Assembly (NCBI RefSeq): GCF_014489075.1
Contig: NZ_JACTGR010000002.1
Coordinates: forward strand, 372,001 to 436,000
Origin: Sphingomonas sp. JC676
GTDB lineage: Bacteria > Pseudomonadota > Alphaproteobacteria > Sphingomonadales > Sphingomonadaceae
DNA: 64,000 bases
Reading direction: 5' to 3'
Positions 56,222-64,000 of the stretch are shown here, piece by piece (positions within the stretch are counted from its first letter, which is position 1; every line of letters starts with the position of its first letter). The notes beneath the pieces were generated by a model. It made no database searches, was not told the origin of the DNA, and worked only from the letters and a program-made list of their open reading frames with translations. Position numbers and translations under genes: made by a program.

Positions 56222-58732
56222 CTACTCGTAGCGGAGAGCGTAGATGGGATTGGTGCGGGCAACGCGGATCGACTGGCCGGCAACGGTGGCGACGGCGATG
56301 AGCATCGCGAACAGCCCGGCGACCGCGAAGGGGATCGGCGTCAGAGCAATCCGCGTGTCGAAGCCGTTGAGCCAGTCGCGCATCACCCACCAAGCCACCG
56401 GCCATGCGATGAGGTTGGCGATCAGCACCGGGCGGCTGAACTGCCATACCAGCAGCCTGACGATGTCAGGGGTGCGCGCGCCCAGCACCTTGCGGATGCC
56501 GATCTCCTTGGTCCGCCGCTCGGTGGTAAAGGCGGCAAGTCCGTATAGGCCGAGGCAGCCGATCGCGACCGTCAGGATCGAGAAGGCGGCGAACAGCGCG
56601 CCGCGCGCGATCTCCTGGCGATATTGCTGGCGCACCAGATCGTCGGCGAACTCCGCATTGTACGGCACGAGCGGGATCGTCTGCCGCCAGACCCGCTCGA
56701 CCCGCTGGCGGATTTCCGACGGTGTGACGCCGGCAAAGCGCACCGCGACCTGCGCGAAGCCCACCTTCTGCATGACATAAACGGTGGGCTGGATCGGCTC
56801 GCGCAACGAGCGGAAGCGCGCATCCGATACGACGCCGACGATGGCGCAGGGGATGAGGCCGACTTCGGGCACGGTGAGCGTCCCGCGCATCGGCTTGCCA
56901 ATCGCCTCCTGCGGCGTGCGGAAGCCCAGGCGCTTCGCGGCGGACTCGCTGATCACCACGTTGATCCCGCGCGCGGCAAGCGCGCGCTCGGCGTCGAGAT
57001 TGACCGGGAACGGCGTGGTGGCGTCATCCTTGCCCTGCGAGTCCGAGAAGAAGCGCCCGGCAAGCAGCCGCATCCCCATCGCCTCGAAAAAGCCGGTCTC
57101 GATGCCATAGGCGCCCAGCGAGACCGAGCTGGTCGCACCCGGCAGGAAGAAGTCGGCGGCCGAATTGCCGTTGGGCGATACGGCGATCTGCGTGCGCGCC
57201 GCAGCCTGGACTCCCGGGATGCGGCGGATGCGTTCGACCAACTGCTGCGACTGCGCCTGGGTGGCACCGCGGAAATCGAGGTTGGTGACCTGGAGCAGGC
57301 CCTCGCGCTGATACCCGGCGTCAAGCGTCTGCGCGAAGCGGGTCTGTCCATAGATCACTGCGGTGCAGACGATCAGCCCGATTGAAATCGCGAACTGCGC
57401 CACGACCAGAAAGCTGCGCAGCCGGCCCGAGCCCGCGGTATCGGCAGCCGAATTGTTCGCCTTGAGGATCTTCGCGGGCTGGAAGCGCGAGAGGTAGAAG
57501 GCCGGGTAGAGCCCGCCCGCCGCGCCGACAAGCACCACCAGGATCAGCGCCGGGAGCCACACATTGTCCGCGCCCCAGTAATGCATCGTGATCGCGGTCT
57601 CGAGGAAGCGGTTAAACGCAGGCAGCAGCAGTTCGACCAGCGCGAGGCCGGCGAGCATCGCCATCAACGCGAGCAGGATCGATTCGGTGAGGAACTGCGT
57701 AATCAGCTGCCCGCGCGTCGCGCCGAGAACCTTGCGCAACGCCACCTCGCGCGCCCGCTGCGACGCGCGGGCGGTCGCGAGATTGGTGAAGTTAATCGAC
57801 GCCATGCCGAGGACGAGCAATGCGATCACCGCGAACGTCGTGACGGTGCCAGTGTCGTTGCCCGGCGTTAGCCCGAACATCTGCGCCTTGCCGAGATGGA
57901 CGTCGCGGATATTGACCAGCGCGAAATCCATGTCGTCGCCGGGGTTGGTCCGCTCGCCATTAGTCACTTCATCGGGGATGTTGCGTTTCTCCCAGGCGGC
58001 GAGCTGCGCATTGATCGCGGCGGCATCGGTGCCCTTGCGCAGCTTGACGAAATTCCATCCCTGCTGGCTGCCGAAGCGGGTCACTTGCTGCATCCGATCG
58101 GCGAACTGCGTCTCCAGATCGAACCGCGCGATCATCTCGGCCGAAATGCTGCTGTTTTTGGGGATGTCCTTGAATATGGCGGTTACGCGGTAATCGACGT
58201 CGCCGGTGTTATCGACGATCGTCATCGTCTTGCCGATCGGATCCGCATCGCCGAAGCGGCGCTTCGCCTCGCTCTCGCTGAGCGCGACCGAATGCGAGTC
58301 GGGCAGCGCGGTCTGCGCGCTGCCGCGCACAAAGGGCAGATCGAAGACTTCGAAGAGGTTGCTGTCGACCATGCGCAGCTTCTGCACCTGCGAAGGCTCG
58401 CCGCCCTGGATCACGATCGGCGCGAAGGAGCGCATCCAGACGACCTTCTCAACCTGCGGGAAATCCTTCTTGAACGCCCGCCCCGCGGCGATCGCGCTCA
58501 GTTGCAGGTCTTTCTGCTCGCCGCCGCGGCCGCTCGCCGTGAAATAGGTCTGGAGCTGGTAGACCTGGGGGGCGTCCTTGAGCCAGCCGTCATAGTTCCG
58601 CTCGTAGCGGACATAGAGCAAGATCAGCAGGCACGCGGCGAGGCCGATCGTCAGACCGAAGATGTTGATAAAGGCATAGGTCTTGTTCTTCGCCAGCGCC
58701 CGAAAACCGACCATCAAGTAATTCCGCCACAT
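56222..58732 (-). CDS. MacB/FtsX-like ABC permease, array member 2 (subtype B)
   Basis: An 836-aa permease with the same two-module plan as its neighbours: first helix GLTIGLAACLLILLYVRYERNY, coupling regions REVALRKVLGATRGQLI and KEIGIRKVLGARTPDIVRLL, C-terminal ALRYE. The periplasmic parts differ from members 1 and 3; the second-module signature GALFAAFSILTVAIGCLGLYGL and the end TVAGQSIRVARTNPIYALRYE group it with member 4. The stop region GAG-TAG-GA of the upstream gene serves as its ribosome-binding site. Confidence 0.9.
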   Translation of the reverse strand: MWRNYLMVGFRALAKNKTYAFINIFGLTIGLAACLLILLYVRYERNYDGWLKDAPQVYQLQTYFTASGRGGEQKDLQLSAIAAGRAFKKDFPQVEKVVWMRSFAPIVIQGGEPSQVQKLRMVDSNLFEVFDLPFVRGSAQTALPDSHSVALSESEAKRRFGDADPIGKTMTIVDNTGDVDYRVTAIFKDIPKNSSISAEMIARFDLETQFADRMQQVTRFGSQQGWNFVKLRKGTDAAAINAQLAAWEKRNIPDEVTNGERTNPGDDMDFALVNIRDVHLGKAQMFGLTPGNDTGTVTTFAVIALLVLGMASINFTNLATARASQRAREVALRKVLGATRGQLITQFLTESILLALMAMLAGLALVELLLPAFNRFLETAITMHYWGADNVWLPALILVVLVGAAGGLYPAFYLSRFQPAKILKANNSAADTAGSGRLRSFLVVAQFAISIGLIVCTAVIYGQTRFAQTLDAGYQREGLLQVTNLDFRGATQAQSQQLVERIRRIPGVQAAARTQIAVSPNGNSAADFFLPGATSSVSLGAYGIETGFFEAMGMRLLAGRFFSDSQGKDDATTPFPVNLDAERALAARGINVVISESAAKRLGFRTPQEAIGKPMRGTLTVPEVGLIPCAIVGVVSDARFRSLREPIQPTVYVMQKVGFAQVAVRFAGVTPSEIRQRVERVWRQTIPLVPYNAEFADDLVRQQYRQEIARGALFAAFSILTVAIGCLGLYGLAAFTTERRTKEIGIRKVLGARTPDIVRLLVWQFSRPVLIANLIAWPVAWWVMRDWLNGFDTRIALTPIPFAVAGLFAMLIAVATVAGQSIRVARTNPIYALRYE

Positions 58733-58741
58733 ATCTGGGTC

Positions 58742-61243
58742 CTACTCGTAGCGGAGGGCGTGGATGGGATTGGTGCGGGCAACGCGAAAGGCGTGCGCGC
58801 CGATCGTCGCGACCGCGATCAACAGCGCGATTAGTGCGGCCCCGATGAAGGGCGTCGGCCCAAGACCGATCCGGACATCGAACTGGTTGAGCCAGCCGCG
58901 CATCACCCACCAGGCGACCGGCCAGGCGATCAGATTGGCGATCAGCACCGGGCGGCTGAACTGCCATACCAGCAGCCGGATGATGTCCCACGTGTGTGCG
59001 CCCAGCACCTTGCGGATGCCGATCTCCTTGGTGCGCTGCTCTGCAGTGAAAGCGGCAAGACCGAAGAGTCCGAGGCACCCGATCACGACCGCGAGGATGG
59101 CGAACATGCCGAACAACTGGGCCCGCGTCTCATCGGCATCGTAAAGATCGTGGACGACCTCGGTCACGAATTGCGAGGCATAGGGAATGTCCGGCACCAT
59201 CCGCTTCCACACCGCCGCGATACGGGCATCGGCATCGGTCGGCTTGCCGTTGAAGCGCACGAGCATCTGGTTGAAGCCCGCCGTCTCGTAGAAATAGAGG
59301 ATCGGCTGCACCGGATCGCGCGCGGTGCGATAGCGCACGTCGCTGACCACGCCGACGATAGTCGACGTCACCATGCCCAGCGTCGGGCTACTCACCATCT
59401 GGCTCTGTACCCGCTGGCCGATCGCCGCGGCCGGGCCGGAGAAGCCCATGCGCCTGACAGCAGATTCAGAGAGGATGACGTTGTTGCCGCGCGCCACCAG
59501 GCGGCGCTCGATCTCCGGATTGGATAGCGAAGGGACGGTCGAATCGTCTGTCGCGATCGATTCTGAGAAATTGCGCCCCGCGATGAGCCGCATCCCGAGC
59601 GTGTCGATCGCATGGGTATCGATACCATAAATGCCCAACTCGACGGGCTCCTGGCTGCCGATCCGAAAAACGTCGGTGCTCGAATTGTTGCCCGTGGCGA
59701 CGCCCAACCCGACGCGTGCGGCGTCGGCGATCCCGGGCTGCTTGCGGATCTCCTCGGTCAGCGACTTGCCTACCGATTCGACCTGCGGACGGAAGATCCC
59801 GTTCAGCTGGATCAGGCCTTCCTTCTTGTAGCCCGCATCTACCGAACGCGCGTAGATCGTCTGCGAATAGACGATCGCGGTGCAGATGATCAGCCCGATC
59901 GAGACGGCGAATTGGGTGACCACCAGCAGGTTGCGCAGCCGGCCGCTGCCCTCCGCATTGGCGGCGGACTTGTTCGCCTTCAGGATGCGCGCGGGCTGGA
60001 AGCGCGAGAGATAGAAAGCGGGATAGACGCCGCCCGCGAGTCCGACGAGCAGCGCCAGCCCGATCACCGGCAGCAGGATACCGTGCGCGCCGAGATAGTT
60101 GAACTGCATCTGGGCATCGAGGAATGCATTGAGCCAGGGCAATGTCAGCTCGGCGAGCGCCAGCGCGAGGAGCGTGGCCAGACCCGAAACCAGCATCGAT
60201 TCCCCGATGAACTGGATAATGAGCTGCCGCCGCGTGGCGCCCAGCACCTTGCGCAACGCCACTTCGCGCGCCCGCTGCGATGCGCGCGCGGTCGCCAGGT
60301 TGGTGAAGTTCATGCACGCCATCGCCAGGATCAGCAGCGCCACCACGGCGAAAGTAAGCACCGTTGCCGGATCGGTCGTCGTCGCGGGCCCCCTCGACTG
60401 GTCGAGATGGATGTCCCGGACATTGGCGAAGAGGAAGTCCTCGGAATCGCCGGGATTGGTCTTGGGTCCGGGACCCAGGTCATCGGGGATGTTGCGCTTT
60501 TCCCATGCCGGCATCTGCGCTTGGATCTGGCGGATATCGGCGCCGGGCTTGAGCCGCACGAAGATCTGGCCGTTCTGCCAGCGCCATGAGGTCACTACCG
60601 GAGGCGCGTTCCGGAAATAGTCCACCGGATCGATCCGCGCGACGATCGTCATCCGGAACGTGCTGTTCTTCGGAATATCCTTGAATACGCCGGTCACGCG
60701 ATAGTCCGCGGTCATGTCGCCGCTGATCACGGTGAGCGTCCTGCCGATCGGGTCTTCGGTGCCGTAGCGCTTCCGTGCCTCGCTCTCGCTGATCACCAGC
60801 GAATGCGGATCATCGAGCGAATGCGCCGGATCGCCGCGAACGAACGGGACCTGGATCACATCGAACAGAGGCCCGTCGGTGAGAACCGTGTTGTCGGTGG
60901 TCGTCGGTTGGCCGCTCTGGACGTAGATCGCGCCCTGACCCGTCGCATAGACGACCCGGTCGAACTGCGGGAAATCCTTCCTGACCGCGGTCGCCGCGGC
61001 ATAGGCGGTAGTCTGCGACTTGACTTCGAGCCCGCCCGACGGCGTGGCGTGAAAATCCGTCTGCAGCTGAAAGGCCCGGTCGGCGTCGGGCAACCACGCA
61101 TTGTAGCTGAACTCGTAGCGGACATAGGTGAGGATCAGCAGGCATGCCGCAATCCCGAGCGACAGGCCGAAGATGTTGATGAAGGCATAGACCTTGTTCT
61201 TGGTCAGGGCCCTGAGGCCGATGATCACGTAGTTGCGCCACAT
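58742..61243 (-). CDS. MacB/FtsX-like ABC permease, array member 3 (subtype A)
   Basis: An 833-aa permease. Its first helix region GLSLGIAACLLILTYVRYEFSY is identical to that of member 1, and the second-module LFGMFAILAVVIGCLGLFGLAAFTAE and the final IGAHAFRVARTNPIHALRYE are almost the same, so these two form one subtype. The first periplasmic domain is clearly different, with sequences such as FHATPSGGLEVKSQT. Coupling regions and helix layout are intact. It starts 9 bases after the preceding stop with AAAAGG upstream. Confidence 0.9.
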   Translation of the reverse strand: MWRNYVIIGLRALTKNKVYAFINIFGLSLGIAACLLILTYVRYEFSYNAWLPDADRAFQLQTDFHATPSGGLEVKSQTTAYAAATAVRKDFPQFDRVVYATGQGAIYVQSGQPTTTDNTVLTDGPLFDVIQVPFVRGDPAHSLDDPHSLVISESEARKRYGTEDPIGRTLTVISGDMTADYRVTGVFKDIPKNSTFRMTIVARIDPVDYFRNAPPVVTSWRWQNGQIFVRLKPGADIRQIQAQMPAWEKRNIPDDLGPGPKTNPGDSEDFLFANVRDIHLDQSRGPATTTDPATVLTFAVVALLILAMACMNFTNLATARASQRAREVALRKVLGATRRQLIIQFIGESMLVSGLATLLALALAELTLPWLNAFLDAQMQFNYLGAHGILLPVIGLALLVGLAGGVYPAFYLSRFQPARILKANKSAANAEGSGRLRNLLVVTQFAVSIGLIICTAIVYSQTIYARSVDAGYKKEGLIQLNGIFRPQVESVGKSLTEEIRKQPGIADAARVGLGVATGNNSSTDVFRIGSQEPVELGIYGIDTHAIDTLGMRLIAGRNFSESIATDDSTVPSLSNPEIERRLVARGNNVILSESAVRRMGFSGPAAAIGQRVQSQMVSSPTLGMVTSTIVGVVSDVRYRTARDPVQPILYFYETAGFNQMLVRFNGKPTDADARIAAVWKRMVPDIPYASQFVTEVVHDLYDADETRAQLFGMFAILAVVIGCLGLFGLAAFTAEQRTKEIGIRKVLGAHTWDIIRLLVWQFSRPVLIANLIAWPVAWWVMRGWLNQFDVRIGLGPTPFIGAALIALLIAVATIGAHAFRVARTNPIHALRYE

Positions 61244-61252
61244 GACCTTTTC

Positions 61253-63715
61253 CTACTCGTAGCGAAGGGCGTGGATGGGATTGGTGCGGGCGACGCGGAT
61301 CGACTGGCCCGCCACCGTCGCAAGCGCGATGGCGAGCGCGAGCAGCCCCGCCAGCGCGAAGGGTGTCGGCGTCAGCGCTATCCGTGCGTCGAAGGTGTTG
61401 AGCCACTCGCGCATCGCCCACCACGCCAGCGGCCAGGCGACGAGATTGGCGAGCACCACGGGCTTGGAGAATTGCCAGGCGAGCAGCCGGACGATGTCGC
61501 GCACCTTGGCGCCCAGCACCTTCCGGATGCCGATCTCTTTGGTGCGCCGCTCGGTGGTGAACGAGGCGAGGCTGTAGAGGCCGAGGCAGGAAATCAGGAC
61601 TGCCAGCGCCGAGAAGCCGGCGAACAGCGCGCCGCGTGCGCGATCGGCGGCGTAGAGCTCGCGAGTGAGGTCATCGACGAAGCGTGCCTCGAAAGGAATC
61701 TCGGGCTCGAACTTGCGCCAGACCTTGTTCAGCCCCGCCATCACCTCGCCTGGACGCGCGGCGGCGAAGCGGACGAGCACCAGGTCCGTGAACTCGGGAT
61801 CATAGGAATAGACGGCCGGTTCGATCGCTTCGCGGGCGCTACCGAAGCGAGTATCCTGGACAACCCCCACGATCGTAGAGGGGATCATCACGCCGCCGCC
61901 GCCCGAGAGGCGCATCTGCCGCCCAATCGCCGCCTGGGGACCACGAAAGCCGAGCTTGGCCACGGCGGCGCGATTGATCACGATGTTGAGGCCGCGTGCG
62001 GCAAGCGCCTGATCGTCGCCGCGCAGCATCCGGTCGGTAGCGAAGCGATCGCCCAGGCGGCGACCGGCGACGAGGCCGACGTCCACCGTTTGGATATATT
62101 CGGCGTCGACGGCGAAAAAGCCCATCGTCAGCAGGTCGGCGGCACCGGGCGCCTGAACGAGGCGAACAGGCCGGTCCGCCGAGGCGAGCGCCACTTCGGT
62201 CCGCGCGACCCCGGTGACGCCCGGAATCGCGAGCATGGCGACCCGCGCAGCCTCATATTCGCTCCCCTTGGCGAAGCGCCAGGCGTTGGCGACCTGGATC
62301 AGTCCGTCGCGACGATAGCCGGGATCGACCGATTCGACATAGCGCGTCTGCGACCAGATCACCCAGGTGGAAGCGACGAGCCCGATCGCGATGGCGAACT
62401 GAACCATGACCAGCCCGGTGCGGAACCTTCCGCTGCCTGGGGTCTCGATCGAGGATTTGTTGGCGCGAAGCACTTCGGCCGGATGGAAGCGGCTGATATA
62501 GAAGGCCGGGTAGAGCCCACCGAGCAGGCCCGTCGCAAGGAACAGCGCCGATACCGGCACCAGCATCCCGGCCGGCCCGAGATAGGCGATGCGAATGTCG
62601 GCGCCGAGAGCGGCGCTGATCCACGGCGTGGCAAGCTCGACGATGGTCAACGCGAGCAGCATCGCCACGCCCGCCATCACGACGCTTTCGCCGAGAAACT
62701 GCGTGATCAGCTGGCCGCGCGACGCGCCCAGCACCTTGCGCACAGCGACTTCGCGGGCACGCTGGGTTGCTCGTGCCGTGGATAGGTTGACGAAGTTCAT
62801 CACCGCCATGGCCAGCGTGAGCAAAGCGACGACGGCGAAGGTGGCGAGCCCGCGTGGATCGCCGCCGGGCGTCAGCGCGGCTTCCTGGGTCGTGCCGAGA
62901 TGGACATGGATCAGCGGCACCAGGCTGAGATCGATGGCGTCCGACATGGTCGCCGGCTTGCCGTCGATCACATCATCGGGGATCGAGCGCTTCTCCCATG
63001 CCGGGAGCCCGGCATTGATGGCTGCGGCATCGGCGGCGCGACGCAGCTTGACGTAATGCTGCTGGCTGAAATTGCCCCAATTGCGCTGTTCCGCAGGGAT
63101 CGCGTTGATATCGCGGCGGAAGAGCAGGCTGAGGCGCAGGCTGGTGTTGCGCGGCAGATCGCGCAGCACACCGGTGACACGATAGTCGCGCTTGCCCGGA
63201 CCGGCCCCGAGGCTCAGCGGTTTGCCCAGCGCGTAGGCGGTACCGAAGTGCCGGACCGCCTCACTCTCGGTAAGCACGATCGAATTGGTGTCGGGGAGCG
63301 CGGTCGCCGCCGTGCCCTGCGCGAAGGGAAGATCGAAGACATGGAAGAAATTCGCGTCGACTGTGGCGGAATCGATGAACCGCGGCTGGCCGTCGCGTTC
63401 GGTCACGGTCTTGCCGGACGCAAGCGAAGTCACTGCTTCGACCTGGGGAAAGTCGCCCGGCAGCTTCTCGTACAGGATAAAGGGGCTCGCTTGGGTATGG
63501 CGTGCAGGCTGCCCGGGCAGATTGAACTGCGACTGGACCTGGTAGATCCGGCCGCTGTCGGGCAGCCAGCTGTCATAGCTGCTTTCGTAACGGACATAGT
63601 TGAGGATTAGCAGGCAGCCGGCGAGCCCGAGCGCGAGCCCGCCGATGTTGATCGCGGCATAGGCGCGGTTCCGCGCCAGCAGCCGGAGCGCGATCAAGAT
63701 GTAGTTCCGCCACAT
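61253..63715 (-). CDS. MacB/FtsX-like ABC permease, array member 4 (subtype B)
   Basis: An 820-aa permease, first of the array after the ATPase gene. The plan is the same (GLALGLAGCLLILNYVRYESSY; REVAVRKVLGASRGQLI; KEIGIRKVLGAKVRDIVRLL; C-terminal ALRYE). TVAGQSIRVARTNPIHALRYE and GALFAGFSALAVLISCLGLYSL link it to member 2. It is the most divergent of the four. AAGGAG sits in the 23-base gap after the ATPase stop, so it is co-transcribed with it. Confidence 0.9.
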   Translation of the reverse strand: MWRNYILIALRLLARNRAYAAINIGGLALGLAGCLLILNYVRYESSYDSWLPDSGRIYQVQSQFNLPGQPARHTQASPFILYEKLPGDFPQVEAVTSLASGKTVTERDGQPRFIDSATVDANFFHVFDLPFAQGTAATALPDTNSIVLTESEAVRHFGTAYALGKPLSLGAGPGKRDYRVTGVLRDLPRNTSLRLSLLFRRDINAIPAEQRNWGNFSQQHYVKLRRAADAAAINAGLPAWEKRSIPDDVIDGKPATMSDAIDLSLVPLIHVHLGTTQEAALTPGGDPRGLATFAVVALLTLAMAVMNFVNLSTARATQRAREVAVRKVLGASRGQLITQFLGESVVMAGVAMLLALTIVELATPWISAALGADIRIAYLGPAGMLVPVSALFLATGLLGGLYPAFYISRFHPAEVLRANKSSIETPGSGRFRTGLVMVQFAIAIGLVASTWVIWSQTRYVESVDPGYRRDGLIQVANAWRFAKGSEYEAARVAMLAIPGVTGVARTEVALASADRPVRLVQAPGAADLLTMGFFAVDAEYIQTVDVGLVAGRRLGDRFATDRMLRGDDQALAARGLNIVINRAAVAKLGFRGPQAAIGRQMRLSGGGGVMIPSTIVGVVQDTRFGSAREAIEPAVYSYDPEFTDLVLVRFAAARPGEVMAGLNKVWRKFEPEIPFEARFVDDLTRELYAADRARGALFAGFSALAVLISCLGLYSLASFTTERRTKEIGIRKVLGAKVRDIVRLLAWQFSKPVVLANLVAWPLAWWAMREWLNTFDARIALTPTPFALAGLLALAIALATVAGQSIRVARTNPIHALRYE

Positions 63716-63738
63716 GCCCCGATCCCCTCTCCTTTCCG

Positions 63739-64000
63739 TCAGGCCGCGCGGCGGCGCTCCTGGAGGATGCGGCCGTCGAGCATGCTGACGATGCGGCCGG
63801 CGAAATCGGCGTGCGCGGGCGAGTGGGTGACCATCACGATCGTCGAACCTTCGCCGTTCAGCGTCTGGAGCATCCGCATCACTTCCTCGCCGTGATGCGT
63901 GTCGAGATTGCCGGTCGGCTCGTCCGCCAGGATCAGCTTGGGGCTGGCGACGAGCGCACGGGCGACGGCGACGCGCTGCTGCTGGCCGCCCGAGAGCTGG
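63739..64000 (-). CDS. ABC transporter ATPase of the MacB/LolD type (partial)
   Basis: The C-terminal 86 residues of an ABC ATPase; the rest lies beyond the window. The signature [16 protein letters not shown], Walker [13 protein letters not shown] and the H-loop [12 protein letters not shown] are present, with the QQQRVA and EPTGNLD forms typical of the LolD/MacB/FtsE group. It ends in basic residues (ERRRAA). It is followed by four large permease genes and is the only ATPase for them visible here, so it probably serves all four. Confidence 0.93.
   Translation of the reverse strand, partial: QLSGGQQQRVAVARALVASPKLILADEPTGNLDTHHGEEVMRMLQTLNGEGSTIVMVTHSPAHADFAGRIVSMLDGRILQERRRAA

Overview
The window is a high-GC chromosomal segment from an alphaproteobacterium, most likely a Sphingomonas-type member of the Sphingomonadales. 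Grounds for this are the rpoB-rpoC sequences, a PEP-CTERM sorting signal of the sphingomonad PEPxxWA type, three large TonB-dependent receptors, a beta-propeller phytase next to a receptor, and tandem MacB/FtsX-like permeases. No plasmid, phage or CRISPR region is evident. The only RNA gene seen is a tRNA-Pro.

Layout. 1-4.8 kb: end of rpoB, then rpoC and a strong terminator. 4.9-9.2 kb: MipA-like outer-membrane protein, and a lipoprotein phytase divergent from a TonB-dependent receptor (probable phytate use). 9.2-14.2 kb: sulfotransferase, gluzincin-like metalloprotease with TPR-like repeats, DUF1993 protein coupled to a ketopantoate-reductase-like enzyme, and an ArsR repressor coupled to a small membrane protein. 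14.3-20 kb (minus strand): a rare fusion of a sugar-type aminotransferase with a flavoprotein, a glycosyltransferase, then modA-modB-modC. 20.1-25.2 kb: PEP-CTERM metalloprotease, lepA with a duplicated 3' end, CsgG-like protein and a DUF72 protein. 25.2-30.4 kb: pnuC, a nicotinamide riboside kinase and a TonB receptor in one direction, then a ferredoxin-NADP reductase and tRNA-Pro. 30.4-31.3 kb: a gene-poor stretch that may hold decayed mobile DNA. 31.3-37.9 kb: third TonB receptor, a winged-helix protein, a LytS/LytTR-type two-component pair and small envelope proteins.

38-53.6 kb is an efflux region. An EmrAB-type pump with its own outer-membrane factor (minus strand) is divergent from a TetR gene. 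The shared promoter has back-to-back -35 elements, and each -10 is overlapped by an ACCGTACGGT-type palindrome. The same palindrome lies on the promoter of a small unknown gene 1 kb further on. After a second TetR and an orphan B12/radical-SAM enzyme comes a full ABC exporter operon of the CecR-YbhGFSR type with an added outer-membrane factor, headed by a TetR gene with a perfect 16-bp palindrome.

53.7-64 kb holds four consecutive full-length MacB/FtsX-like permeases (about 820-836 aa each) behind one ABC ATPase that runs off the window. They alternate between two subtypes (A-B-A-B), which suggests duplication of a pair. The features least like textbook operons are this array, the aminotransferase-flavoprotein fusion, the pnuC/kinase/TonB-receptor set, and the two-operator efflux regulon.
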